DNA of 64,000 nt from Isoptericola sp. AK164 (GTDB taxonomy: Bacteria > Actinomycetota > Actinomycetes > Actinomycetales > Cellulomonadaceae), in NCBI RefSeq assembly GCF_029643425.1, contig NZ_CP119106.1, positions 2,170,001 through 2,234,000 of the forward strand. Reading direction: 5' to 3'. Positions 1-9,256 of the stretch are shown here, one piece after another. Numbering within the stretch: the stretch's first letter is position 1; each line of letters opens with the position of its first letter. A program made the position numbers and the translations under genes. The notes under the pieces were generated by a model that saw only the letters and a program-made list of their open reading frames with translations, searched no databases and had not been told where the DNA came from.

Positions 1-12
1 ACGATCGCAGGC

Positions 13-1035
13 GTGCGCACCCGACTGAGCGACCTGGCCGACCAGGCCGGGGTCTCCACCGCGACGGTGTCGCGCGTGCTCAACGGCAAGCCCGGTGTCG
101 CCAGCTCCACCCGCCAGGCCGTCCTGGCGGCCCTGGACGTGCTCGGCTACGAGCGCCCGTCGGCGCTGGCCGGCCGGTCGGCCGGCCTCGTCGGCCTCGT
201 GGTGCCCGAGCTCACCAACCCCGTCTTCCCGGCGTTCGCCCAGGCGGTGGAGTCGATCCTGGCGCAGCGAGGCTACACGCCGCTGCTGTGCACCCAGGCC
301 CCGGGAGGGACCACCGAGGACGAGTACGTCTCGACCCTCGTGGACCACTCGGTCGACGGCATCATCTTCATCTCCGGCCTGCACGCGGACACCCGCGCCA
401 GCCACGCGCGCTACGAGCTGCTGCGCGGCCAGGGCGTGCCGATCGTGCTCGTCAACGGCTACGCGCCGGGCATCGACGCCCCGTTCATCTCCCCCGACGA
501 CGCCGAGAGCATCGACGTGGCGGTCCAGCACCTGGTCACGCTGGGTCACCGCCGCATCGGGCTCGCCATCGGACCCGAGCGGTACGTGCCCGCCCAGCGC
601 AAGGTCGCGGCGTTCTCCGCGGCCCTGGTCCGGCACGGCCTGGCGTCCGACGAGGCCGCGGCCCGCTCGCACGCCATCAACACGCTGTACACCCTCGAGG
701 GCGGCCAGGCCGCCGCGGCCGACCTGTTCGCGTCGGGCCACACCGCCGTCGTCTGCGGCTCGGACATCATGGCGCTCGGCGCGGTCCGCGCCGCGAGGGC
801 CCAGGGCCTGGACGTGCCCGGGGACGTGTCGGTGGTGGGCTACGACGACGCCCCGCTCATCGCCTTCACGGAACCGCCGCTGACCACGGTCCGCCAGCCG
901 GTGGACGCCATGGCCAACGCGGCCGTCAGCGCGCTGCTGACCGAGATCGGCGGCGACCGCGCCCCCCGCACGGAGCTGCTCTTCTCCCCCGAGCTGGTCG
1001 TGCGCGGTTCCACCGGCCCCGCGCCCCGCGACTGA
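13..1035 (+). CDS. LacI-family transcriptional regulator
   Basis: Sugar-responsive DNA-binding repressor. The N-terminus (about residues 4-50) is a LacI helix-turn-helix: LSDLADQAGVSTATVSRVLN followed by the hinge region. The rest is a periplasmic-binding-protein-like ligand domain ending with the family's GYDDAPL and PPLTTVRQP blocks. The 340-residue length is normal. The GTG start at 13 sits near the window edge and the frame is open to base 1, so a slightly earlier start cannot be excluded. The next gene downstream in the same direction is an alpha-glucosidase, with a LacI-type inverted repeat between them, so control of alpha-glucoside use and of itself is the likely role (inference). Confidence 0.93.
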   Translation: MRTRLSDLADQAGVSTATVSRVLNGKPGVASSTRQAVLAALDVLGYERPSALAGRSAGLVGLVVPELTNPVFPAFAQAVESILAQRGYTPLLCTQAPGGTTEDEYVSTLVDHSVDGIIFISGLHADTRASHARYELLRGQGVPIVLVNGYAPGIDAPFISPDDAESIDVAVQHLVTLGHRRIGLAIGPERYVPAQRKVAAFSAALVRHGLASDEAAARSHAINTLYTLEGGQAAAADLFASGHTAVVCGSDIMALGAVRAARAQGLDVPGDVSVVGYDDAPLIAFTEPPLTTVRQPVDAMANAAVSALLTEIGGDRAPRTELLFSPELVVRGSTGPAPRD

Positions 1036-1124
1036 CCGCCCGTCAGACCGCCCGGCGAGGGTTGCCACCGCGACGGACCCGTCGCAGGCTGGGACGCGCC
1101 ACCGACGCGTCCAGGACGGCCCTC

Positions 1125-1143
1125 GCAGCAAGAAACTTGCAGC
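1125..1143. promoter_or_regulatory. Candidate LacI-family operator upstream of alpha-glucosidase
   Basis: Inverted repeat GCAGCAAG-AAA-CTTGCAGC: eight-base half sites with one mismatch around a three-base centre. It lies 53 bases before the alpha-glucosidase start. The CTTGCA half site resembles maltose/alpha-glucoside repressor operators of actinobacteria. Assignment to the adjacent LacI protein is inference. Confidence 0.5.
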
Positions 1144-1195
1144 AACGCTTACACTCGATCGCCGTACCCGCCACCGACCACAGCTGAGGACCCTC

Positions 1196-2974
1196 ATGGC
1201 CACCACCGAGCCGACCATCCCGACACCGGAGCGCCTCGCCGCGGGCGCCACGGTCCACGTCGGGTCCGAGACCGCCCGCGAATGGTGGCGGGACGCCGTC
1301 ATCTACCAGGTCTACCCGCGCTCGTTCGCCGACGGCAACGGGGACGGCATCGGCGACATCCCCGGCATCACGGCACGCCTCGACCACCTCCAGACCCTCG
1401 GCGTCGACGCCGTCTGGCTCTCACCCTTCTACCGCTCGCCGCAGAACGACGCCGGGTACGACGTCGCCGACTACCGCGACGTCGACCCGCTGTTCGGCAC
1501 CCTCGCCGACTTCGACGCGATGCTCGCCGGCGCCCACGCGCGCGGCATGCGCGTCGTCGTCGACCTCGTGCCGAACCACACCTCCGACCAGCACGTCTGG
1601 TTCCAGGCGGCACTGGCCTCCGCCCCGGGGTCCCCGGAGCGCGCGCGCTACATCTTCCGCGACGGCCGCGGGCCGGGCGGCGACGAGCCGCCGAACAACT
1701 GGCAGTCCATCTTCGGCGGCCCCGCCTGGACCCGGCTCGAGGCCTCGAGCACGGCCGACGGTGATGCCTACGACGAGCCCAGCCCGCAGTGGTACCTGCA
1801 CCTGTTCGACTCCACCCAGCCCGACCTCGACTGGAACCACCCCGAGGTGCGCACCGAGTTCACCGACGTGCTGCGGTTCTGGCTGGACAAGGGCGTCGAC
1901 GGCTTCCGCGTCGACGTCGCCCACGGCCTGGTCAAGGCCGACGGGCTGCCCGACTGGCACGGGCACGTGTCGATGGTCGACGGCGGCACCTCCGACGAGG
2001 CCGACCCCGGTGCCCCGGAGGACGGCTCGACCGGCGCCGGCAACCAGGGCCCGATGTTCGACCAGGACGGCGTGCACGAGATCTACCGCACCTGGCACGA
2101 CGTGCTCGCCGAGTACGACGGCGACCGCTGCCTGGTCGCCGAGGCCTGGGTGGAGCCGCTGTCCCGCCTGGCCCGGTACGTGCGCCCGGACGAGATGCAC
2201 CAGGCGTTCAACTTCTCGTTCCTCACCACCGGCTGGGACGCCGCCGCGCTGCGTCGCGTCGTCGCGGCGTCGTACGAGGCCAACGACGAGGTCGGCGCAC
2301 CCACCACCTGGGTGCTGTCCAACCACGACGTCGTCCGCCACGTCACGCGGCTCGGCCTGCCCGACGTCGGGGTGCGGCCGAACGGCGTCTTCGCCACCGA
2401 CCCGCAGCCCGACGAGGAGCTGGGGCTGCGCCGCGGCCGCGCCGCCACGCTGCTCATGCTCGGCCTGCCCGGCTCGGCGTACCTCTACCAGGGCGAGGAG
2501 CTCGGCCTGCCCGAGCACACCACGATGCCGAACGACGTGCGGCAGGACCCGGCACACTTCCGCACCGAGGGCGCCGAGGCCGGCCGCGACGGCTGCCGCG
2601 TGCCCCTGCCCTGGGCGGCCGACGCCGAGGGCTTCGGTTTCGGCCCGTCCGGCGAGCCCTGGCTGCCCCAGCCCGACTCCTACGCGCGCTACGCGGCGGA
2701 CGTCCAGTACGGCGTCGAGGGCTCGACCTTCGAGCTGTACCGGGCCGCCCTGGCGACCCGGCGCGCCGAGGGCCTCGGGCACGGCAGCCTGACCTGGCTG
2801 GCGGCGTTCGAGGACTCGGCCGACGTCGTCGCGTTCCGCAACGGCGACGTCGTCGTGCTGGCCAACCTCGGCACCGCACCGGTGGCGCTGCCCGACGGCG
2901 CGACCGCGCTGCTGGCCTCGGGCCCGGTGGACGGCGAGCTGCCCGCCGACACCACCGTGTGGCTGCGCGCCTGA
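1196..2974 (+). CDS. GH13 alpha-glucosidase (oligo-1,6-glucosidase type)
   Basis: Cytoplasmic hydrolysis of terminal alpha-glucosidic bonds in maltose, isomaltose or related oligosaccharides. The 592 residues show the GH13 conserved regions in order: region [15 protein letters not shown], region [11 protein letters not shown] with nucleophile Asp near 240, region [11 protein letters not shown] with acid/base Glu near 316, and region IV LSNHD with Asp near 378. There is no signal peptide. The ATG at 1196 gives a product of normal family length. It follows the LacI regulator in the same direction. Trehalose synthase-like GH13 enzymes share these motifs, so the exact substrate is not fixed by sequence. 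Confidence 0.92.
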   Translation: MATTEPTIPTPERLAAGATVHVGSETAREWWRDAVIYQVYPRSFADGNGDGIGDIPGITARLDHLQTLGVDAVWLSPFYRSPQNDAGYDVADYRDVDPLFGTLADFDAMLAGAHARGMRVVVDLVPNHTSDQHVWFQAALASAPGSPERARYIFRDGRGPGGDEPPNNWQSIFGGPAWTRLEASSTADGDAYDEPSPQWYLHLFDSTQPDLDWNHPEVRTEFTDVLRFWLDKGVDGFRVDVAHGLVKADGLPDWHGHVSMVDGGTSDEADPGAPEDGSTGAGNQGPMFDQDGVHEIYRTWHDVLAEYDGDRCLVAEAWVEPLSRLARYVRPDEMHQAFNFSFLTTGWDAAALRRVVAASYEANDEVGAPTTWVLSNHDVVRHVTRLGLPDVGVRPNGVFATDPQPDEELGLRRGRAATLLMLGLPGSAYLYQGEELGLPEHTTMPNDVRQDPAHFRTEGAEAGRDGCRVPLPWAADAEGFGFGPSGEPWLPQPDSYARYAADVQYGVEGSTFELYRAALATRRAEGLGHGSLTWLAAFEDSADVVAFRNGDVVVLANLGTAPVALPDGATALLASGPVDGELPADTTVWLRA

Positions 2975-2979
2975 CCCTC

Positions 2980-3000
2980 GCCCTCCGCCCTCCGCCCTCC
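2980..3000. repeat. Three tandem GCCCTCC heptamers
   Basis: Immediately after the alpha-glucosidase stop codon the heptamer GCCCTCC occurs three times in tandem. It is a short low-complexity repeat and may vary in copy number. No function is evident. Confidence 0.7.
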
Positions 3001-3013
3001 GCCCCCGGCATCC

Positions 3014-3075
3014 GCTGTGGGCGTGAAATATGCAGGTCTGGATCGGTCCAGACCTGCATATTTCATGCCCACAGC
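3014..3075. repeat. Long palindromic element, copy A
   Basis: Near-perfect hairpin: 29-base arms (3014-3042 and 3047-3075) with one mismatch around a TCGG loop. The arms carry GTGGGC, GTGAAATATGCAG and GTCTGGA. The inner 58 bases (3016-3073) match copy B at 5645-5702 at 53 positions by my hand alignment. It lies between two codirectional genes, downstream of the alpha-glucosidase. It could act as a terminator but is longer than usual and lacks a U tract. A dispersed REP/MITE-like element is the alternative. Confidence 0.85.
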
Positions 3076-3116
3076 ACGCGACGGCGGGCCGGCGAGCATG
3101 TCATAGGCTGCTGGCG

Positions 3117-3740
3117 ATGAGTACCACCGGGTCGTCGCGCCAGGTCCGCGTGCTGCGCGGCACCCTGGTGGCGACCCTGACCACCGGCGTCGCGCTGGCG
3201 TCGCACGTCGCCGGCGGCGGCTCCGTGCCCGGCTGGCTCGGTGTCGCCGCCCCCTGGGCGCTGTCCCTGTGGCTGTCCACGCTGCTGGCGGGTCGCCGGG
3301 TCGCGCGCTGGCGGACGACCGCGTCGGTCGTCGTCGGCCAGGTGCTCTTCCACACGCTGTTCGTGCTCGGCACCCCGACCGAGGCGGCCTACCCGTCCGG
3401 CCCGCACGCCGGGCACGCCGTGCTCGCGCCCTTCACGCCGTCGGCGACCACCGTCGACCTGATCCAGGCCGACGCCCGCATGTGGCTCTGGCACGTGGCG
3501 GCCGCTGCCGCGACGGTCGCCCTGCTCTTCCGGGGCGAGCTGTTCCTGCTCCGGCTGCGACGGGCCGCCACGACGGTCGCAGCACGGCTCGCACCCCGCT
3601 GGGTCGACCCGGCGGCCGTGGGGTACGAGGCCCCCGCCGTCCGGACCCTCGTGCCGGCCCGACGCCGCACGTCGAGCCTCCCCCGCCCCGAGCTGCGACC
3701 TCTGCAGCGCCGTGGACCCCCCGCCCTCTCCGCGCTCTGA
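3117..3740 (+). CDS. Hypothetical multi-pass membrane protein
   Basis: A 207-residue protein I cannot assign to a named family. It has about four hydrophobic stretches: LVATLTTGVALASHVAGG, GVAAPWALSLWLSTLLAG, VVVGQVLFHTLFVLG and WHVAAAAATVALLF. The C-terminal tail is arginine-rich and probably cytoplasmic. Histidines occur in or near the membrane segments and the HAGH loop. The start is ATG 3117, chosen because TAGGCT at 3104-3109 lies seven bases before it (leaderless pattern); an in-frame upstream ATG falls inside the palindrome. It is followed by a copper chaperone and a DyP peroxidase, so a copper- or heme-related role is possible but only inferred from neighbours. Confidence 0.8.
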   Translation: MSTTGSSRQVRVLRGTLVATLTTGVALASHVAGGGSVPGWLGVAAPWALSLWLSTLLAGRRVARWRTTASVVVGQVLFHTLFVLGTPTEAAYPSGPHAGHAVLAPFTPSATTVDLIQADARMWLWHVAAAAATVALLFRGELFLLRLRRAATTVAARLAPRWVDPAAVGYEAPAVRTLVPARRRTSSLPRPELRPLQRRGPPALSAL

Positions 3741-3847
3741 ACCCTTCCCCCGGGTCCGTCGAGCGACGGGCCCCGGACGCGCCGCGCCCGCACGCCATGG
3801 GCGGTGCCGCGCAGCGCGCCGACCCCAGAGACCTGAGAGGCACACCT

Positions 3848-4408
3848 GTGACCACCCGACGCACCACCACCACGCTCGCCCTGCTGCTCGCTGCCGGCTC
3901 CCTCGGCCTGGCGGGCTGCTCCACCGACGACGCCGCGGCCGAGGCGACCTCGACCGGGACCCCGACGACCGCCGCCGACGCGGTGTCGATCCAGGACGCC
4001 TGGGTCAAGGCGGCCGACGAGGGCATGACCGCCGGGTTCGGCGAGATCACCAACGGCGGCGAGGACGAGCTGACCATCGTGGCGGCCTCCACCGGGGCCG
4101 CGGCGATGATCGAGCTGCACGAGACCGCCGCCGACTCCTCCGGCGAGATGTCCATGACCGAGGTCGAGGGCGGCTTCGTCGTCCCCGCCGGGGACACGCT
4201 GATTCTGGAGCCCGGCGGGCACCACCTCATGCTCATGGACCTGGCGGATCCGATCCAGGCCGGCGACGAGGTGACGTTCACCCTGACCTTCGCCGACGAC
4301 TCGACGACCGAGCTCACCGCGACGGTCAAGGACTTCACCGGCGCCGAGGAGAGCTACGAGGGCGACGACCCCGACGGGGACCACGACACGGAGCACGAGG
4401 ACTCCTGA
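3848..4408 (+). CDS. PCu(A)C-type copper chaperone lipoprotein
   Basis: Extracytoplasmic copper chaperone, thought to deliver Cu(I) to membrane or secreted targets. The 186-residue product begins with a lipoprotein signal peptide ending in the lipobox LAGC at about residues 20-23. The mature domain has the family's metal-ligand spacing: His in IELHETAADSSGEMSM with downstream Met, then GGHHLMLMDL, matching the H-x(n)-M ... H-x-M pattern. The tail is rich in Asp, Glu and His. GTG 3848 is preferred because it places the signal peptide at the N-terminus. The stop overlaps the ATG of the DyP gene by one base, so the two are translationally coupled. Confidence 0.9.
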   Translation: MTTRRTTTTLALLLAAGSLGLAGCSTDDAAAEATSTGTPTTAADAVSIQDAWVKAADEGMTAGFGEITNGGEDELTIVAASTGAAAMIELHETAADSSGEMSMTEVEGGFVVPAGDTLILEPGGHHLMLMDLADPIQAGDEVTFTLTFADDSTTELTATVKDFTGAEESYEGDDPDGDHDTEHEDS

Positions 4409-5640
4409 TGGCGGCGTCCGACGAGGGCGCCCGCGGCCGGTCCGGTTCGACCCGGCGGCAGTTCCTCCTCGGAGGGGCTGCCGCCGGGTTCGGCGCGGTC
4501 GCCGCGCTGGGCGCCGAGCACGTCCTGGACCGGCCCGGGGCAGCGGCGCAGGACGCCCCCGTGCCGGTGCACGGCACCGAGACGGTCCCGTTCCACGGCG
4601 TCCACCAGGCCGGCATCACCACCGACGCCCAGGCGTACGCCACGTTCGTCGCCCTGGACCTGCACGACGACGTCGACCGCGAGGCGCTGGGACGCCTCAT
4701 GCGGATCCTGTCCGACGACGCCGCCCGGCTGACCCAGGGCGAGGCGGCGCTGGCGGACACCGAGCCCGAGCTCGCGGTGGCGCCCGCACGGCTGACGGTC
4801 ACCTTCGGGTTCGGCCCCCGGTTCGTCGAGCGGGCCCGGGGTGCCGCGCCGTCGTGGCTCCACCCCCTGCCCGCGTTCGAGATCGACCGGCTCGAACCCG
4901 GCTTCAGCGACGGTGACCTGCTGCTGCAGGTGACCGCGGACGACCAGCTCACCGTGTCCCACGCGACACGGATGCTGCTCAAGGACGCCCGCGGTTTCGC
5001 CGACGTGCGCTGGACGCAGCGCGGGTTCCGCCGCGCCCACGGGTCGGTCGCCCCCGGCACGACGATGCGGAACCTGTTCGGCCAGGTGGACGGCACCGCC
5101 AACCCGGTGCCGGGCACGGCCGACTTCGACGAGGTCGTGTGGGTCACCGAGGGCTGGATGGCCGGCGGCACGAGCGCCGTCGTGCGCCGCATCCACATGG
5201 ACCTCGACGAGTGGGACACGGTCGGTCGGGCCGGACGGGAGCAGTCGGTGGGCCGCACCCAGGCCACCGGCGCCCCGCTGACCGGGACCCGGGAGCACGA
5301 CGAGCCCGACTTCGCCGCGCGGACCGACGCGGGCTTCTCCGTGATCCCGGAGTTCTCGCACCTGCGGCGGGCCCGCGGAGTCGACGAGGGTCGCCACGAC
5401 CGGATCTTCCGGCGCGGCTACAACTACGACGACGCCCCGAGCGGGGACCACGTGTCGGACGCGGGGCTGATCTTCGCGTGCTTCCAGGCCGACGTGGACG
5501 AGCAGTTCACGCCGATGCAGCGCAGGCTCGCCGAGCTCGACCTGCTGAACCGGTGGACGACGCCGATCGGGTCGTCCGTGTTCGCGATCCCGCCGGGGTG
5601 CGAGCCGGGCGGGTTCGTCGGCGACACCCTGCTCTCGTAG
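4408..5640 (+). CDS. Tat-exported DyP-type heme peroxidase (EfeB-like)
   Basis: Dye-decolorizing peroxidase: heme-dependent oxidation of phenolics or dyes with H2O2, exported folded. The 410 residues open with a Tat motif (STRRQFLLGG) and a hydrophobic core ending near AAAQDA. The signature GQVDGTANP supplies the GxxDG catalytic Asp. Downstream are RRIHMDLDEWD and FSHLRRARG (candidate heme-ligand His region) and RRGYNYDD, typical of the family. The ATG overlaps the stop of the copper chaperone. EfeB-type DyPs often travel with EfeU/EfeO iron genes; here the partner is a copper chaperone instead. The gene ends two bases before palindrome copy B. Confidence 0.92.
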   Translation: MAASDEGARGRSGSTRRQFLLGGAAAGFGAVAALGAEHVLDRPGAAAQDAPVPVHGTETVPFHGVHQAGITTDAQAYATFVALDLHDDVDREALGRLMRILSDDAARLTQGEAALADTEPELAVAPARLTVTFGFGPRFVERARGAAPSWLHPLPAFEIDRLEPGFSDGDLLLQVTADDQLTVSHATRMLLKDARGFADVRWTQRGFRRAHGSVAPGTTMRNLFGQVDGTANPVPGTADFDEVVWVTEGWMAGGTSAVVRRIHMDLDEWDTVGRAGREQSVGRTQATGAPLTGTREHDEPDFAARTDAGFSVIPEFSHLRRARGVDEGRHDRIFRRGYNYDDAPSGDHVSDAGLIFACFQADVDEQFTPMQRRLAELDLLNRWTTPIGSSVFAIPPGCEPGGFVGDTLLS

Positions 5641-5641
5641 C

Positions 5642-5705
5642 CGTTGTGGGCATGAAATCTGCAGGTCTGGACCGGTCCAGACCTGCGGATTTCATGCCCA
5701 CAACG
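5642..5705. repeat. Long palindromic element, copy B
   Basis: 32-base arms (5642-5673 and 5674-5705) with one mismatch and no loop; the centre is GGTCTGGACC/GGTCCAGACC. The 58-base core repeats copy A, with only five substitutions. It starts directly after the DyP stop codon and sits between the convergent DyP and dus genes, where it could terminate both. Copies A and B bracket the whole 2.5-kb copper/DyP cassette. Confidence 0.88.
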
Positions 5706-5721
5706 AAAGAGGGGCGGTCGG

Positions 5722-6963
5722 TCAACCGCCGGAGACGCTGAGCTCGGCCTCGCGCAGCTTCGCCTCGAACTCCGCGTCGAGCTCGCGCGAGTCCAGCCAG
5801 CCGTAGGGCAGGTGCGGCTTCTTCGGGCTGCCGGCGCGGCCGCGCGGCCCCTCGGCCTCCTCGCCCGGGTACGGCAAAGAGAGGTCGAGGCCGTCCAGCC
5901 GATCGCGCAGCTCGGCGAGGGTGGAGATCATCGCCAGCCCGCGGCGGGCGTCTCCCCCGACGGGGTACCCCTTGAGGTACCAGGCCATGTGCTTGCGCAG
6001 GTCGCGCATGCCCTTGTCCTCGTCGCCGTCGTAGTAGGCGATCATCAGCTCGCCGTGGCGGTAGATCGTGTCCGCGACCTCCCGCAGGCCCGGCCGGACC
6101 CGCAGGTCGGAGCCGTGGAACGCGGCGGCGAGGTCGGCGAACAGCCACGGGCGGCCCTGGCAGCCCCGGCCGACGACGACGCCGTCCGCGCCGGTCTCGC
6201 GCACCATGCGCACGGCGTCCTCGGCGGCCCAGACGTCGCCGTTGCCGAGCACAGGGATGGTGCGCACCTCCTCCTTGAGCCGCGCGATCGCGGTCCAGTC
6301 GGCGGTGCCGGAGTAGTGCTGCGCGGCGGTGCGCGCGTGCAGCGCGACGGCGGCGGCGCCGAGCGACTCGGCCGTCCGGCCGGCCTCGAGGTAGGTCAGG
6401 TGGTCGTCGTCGATGCCCTTGCGCATCTTGACCGTCACCGGCAGACCGTACGGCTCGGCGGCGTCCACGGCGGCGCGCACGATGCCGGTGAAGAGCTCAC
6501 GCTTCCACGGCACCGCCGCGCCGCCGCCCCTGCGCGTCACCTTGGGAACCGGGCAGCCGAAGTTCAGGTCGATGTGGTCGGCGCGGTCCTCGCCGGCGAT
6601 GATCCGCACGGCCTCGCCCACCGTGGCCGGGTCGACGCCGTAGACCTGCGCCGACCGCGGCGTCTCGTCCTCGCCGAAGGTGACGATGCGCAGCGCCTCG
6701 GTGTTGCGCTCCACCAGCGCGCGCGAGGTCACCATCTCCGCGACGTACAGGCCCGGGTCGAACCCGGTCGACTCCCCGGCCTGACGGCACAGGGTGCGGA
6801 AGGCCCGGTTCGTCACGCCCGCCATGGGGGCCAGCACCACCGGGGTGTCCACGGTGATCGGACCGATCTGCAGCGGCGGGAGCACACGGGTGTCCGACGC
6901 CGGAGCGTCCGTGGCGGGCGCGGGCTGCGGCGTCGTGCGGGTCGGGTCGAGCGTGGAAGTCAC
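5722..6963 (-). CDS. dus: tRNA-dihydrouridine synthase (DusB-like)
   Basis: Flavin- and NADPH-dependent reduction of uridine to dihydrouridine in tRNA D-loops. The TIM-barrel start reads VVLAPMAGVTNRAFR, followed by YVAEMVTSRA. The catalytic-cysteine block is DLNFGCPVPKVTRRGGG, and the phosphate-binding region is GNGDVWAAEDA with GADGVVVGRGCQGRPW. The length (413 residues) is slightly above the usual 330-390 because of an N-terminal Thr/Pro/Ala-rich extension. GTG 6963 is chosen because GACAAT (6976-6971) lies seven bases before it; ATG 6972 would add three residues and is the alternative. Confidence 0.93.
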   Translation of the reverse strand: MTSTLDPTRTTPQPAPATDAPASDTRVLPPLQIGPITVDTPVVLAPMAGVTNRAFRTLCRQAGESTGFDPGLYVAEMVTSRALVERNTEALRIVTFGEDETPRSAQVYGVDPATVGEAVRIIAGEDRADHIDLNFGCPVPKVTRRGGGAAVPWKRELFTGIVRAAVDAAEPYGLPVTVKMRKGIDDDHLTYLEAGRTAESLGAAAVALHARTAAQHYSGTADWTAIARLKEEVRTIPVLGNGDVWAAEDAVRMVRETGADGVVVGRGCQGRPWLFADLAAAFHGSDLRVRPGLREVADTIYRHGELMIAYYDGDEDKGMRDLRKHMAWYLKGYPVGGDARRGLAMISTLAELRDRLDGLDLSLPYPGEEAEGPRGRAGSPKKPHLPYGWLDSRELDAEFEAKLREAELSVSGG

Positions 6964-7102
6964 GCCCGCCATTGTCCCATCGGGACCGCACCGCGCGCTG
7001 TGACGCCGACGACGTGGCGCCCGTCACCATCCGGCGCTCTCGGGTCGCACCGACCGATCCCCGCTGACATGGTGGCGCGAGCCCCCGAACGAAAGGAAAC
7101 GC

Positions 7103-7258
7103 ATGGCACTCTGGCTCATCCTCATCATCGCCGGGCTCGTCTCGCTCGTCCTCGGCCTGGTCGGCCTCGGCCAGTTCTTCGTCTGGGCCGGCGTCATCGC
7201 CATGGTGGTGGGCGTCGTGCTCGTGGTCGTCGGCAAGGGGAACCGCAAGGTCGGATGA
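7103..7258 (+). CDS. Small hydrophobic membrane protein 1
   Basis: A 51-residue protein almost entirely membrane-embedded: MALWLILIIAGLVSLVLG, then GLGQFFVWAGVIAMVVGVVLVVV and a basic tail GKGNRKVG. The ribosome site GAAAGGAAA (7091-7099) precedes ATG 7103. It is a paralogue of the next gene (shared LWLILII, LGL, G, FxxWxGV and terminal valine run). Similar tiny hydrophobic proteins of unknown function are common in actinobacteria. No function is proposed. Confidence 0.75.
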   Translation: MALWLILIIAGLVSLVLGLVGLGQFFVWAGVIAMVVGVVLVVVGKGNRKVG

Positions 7259-7316
7259 CGGTCGGGCGGCGCGGACACCCGTCCTCTCCGCCCCGAACAT
7301 GCGGTCCGTCCCGCTT

Positions 7317-7354
7317 CGTGACAAGGTCACGTGATGCGCGGCAGGACCTGCCGC
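7317..7354. promoter_or_regulatory. Two adjacent palindromes upstream of small membrane protein 2
   Basis: CGTGAC-AAG-GTCACG (7317-7331) is followed by GCGGCAGG-A-CCTGCCGC (7338-7354), both perfect. They lie between the two small membrane-protein genes, 21 bases before the second start. They could be a terminator for the first gene or a regulator-binding site for the second. No regulator can be named. Confidence 0.5.
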
Positions 7355-7374
7355 CCTCAACGAAGGAGGTCAAC

Positions 7375-7518
7375 GTGCCCCTCTGGCTCATTCTCATCAT
7401 CATCGGTGTCGTGCTGCTGGTCCTCGGGCTCACCGGCATCGCAGAGTTCCTGCTCTGGGTCGGTGTCGCCGTGCTGGTCGTCAGCCTGGTCCTGGCCCTG
7501 GTGAGACGAGCGAAATGA
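7375..7518 (+). CDS. Small hydrophobic membrane protein 2
   Basis: A 47-residue paralogue of the preceding protein: starts VPLWLILIIIGVVLLVLGL, continues TGIAEFLLWVGVAVLVVSLVLALV and ends RRAK. A strong ribosome site GAAGGAGG (7362-7369) precedes GTG 7375, which strongly supports translation despite the small size. Two transmembrane helices are likely with a short turn between. It is followed by a bidirectional terminator. Function unknown. Confidence 0.78.
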   Translation: MPLWLILIIIGVVLLVLGLTGIAEFLLWVGVAVLVVSLVLALVRRAK

Positions 7519-7568
7519 CGTCCTGAGCACCCGGCGACCTCGCCGGACCCGCTGACGCGGGACACGCA

Positions 7569-7603
7569 GAACGGGGGCCGTCCCACCAGGACGGCCCCCG
7601 TTC
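7569..7603. terminator. Bidirectional intrinsic terminator
   Basis: Perfect 15-bp stem (GAACGGGGGCCGTCC with its complement) and a five-base CACCA loop, between the small membrane gene (+) and glyQS (-). Placement between convergent genes and stem strength support a terminator for both. Confidence 0.85.
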
Positions 7604-7626
7604 GTGCGTCGGCGCAGCGATGCGGG

Positions 7627-9021
<1,395 letters not shown>

Positions 9022-9219
9022 GGATCACTCCTGGGTGTCGACCCCGCAGGTGGCTCCGGCGGGGCGTACGTTCACGGTGGGGTTCGGTGCCACGACGGGC
9101 ACCGGTGGTCCAGCGTACCGGTCGGTGCCGCACCCCCGCCGGGACGCTCACGGGTGCGTGCGCCGCGCAGCCTGCGGAGCACGCCGGCGGTAGCGTGACT
9201 CACGTCGCACCCGACAGCT

Positions 9220-9256
9220 TTGACTTTCATTCTCAACAAGGTCGAGAATCGTTCTC
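9220..9256 (+). promoter_or_regulatory. znuA promoter with Zur-like operator
   Basis: A -35-like TTGACT (9220-9225) and a -10-like GAGAAT (9244-9249) are 18 bases apart, and the znuA ATG follows the -10 by seven bases. The palindrome GAGAA-TCG-TTCTC (9244-9256) covers the -10 and abuts the start codon. A second arm, ATTCTC at 9229-9234, pairs with GAGAAT across nine bases. The A/T-rich GAAATCGTTTTC-like symmetry fits actinobacterial Zur boxes. With zur in the same operon, zinc-dependent autorepression is the likely control. Confidence 0.7.

Noticed and set aside
3014-5705. The two palindromes as a CRISPR array or IS terminal repeats
   Set aside because: Only two copies 2.6 kb apart with genes between, no spacer structure, and no transposase in the window; kept as a repeat pair of unknown nature.
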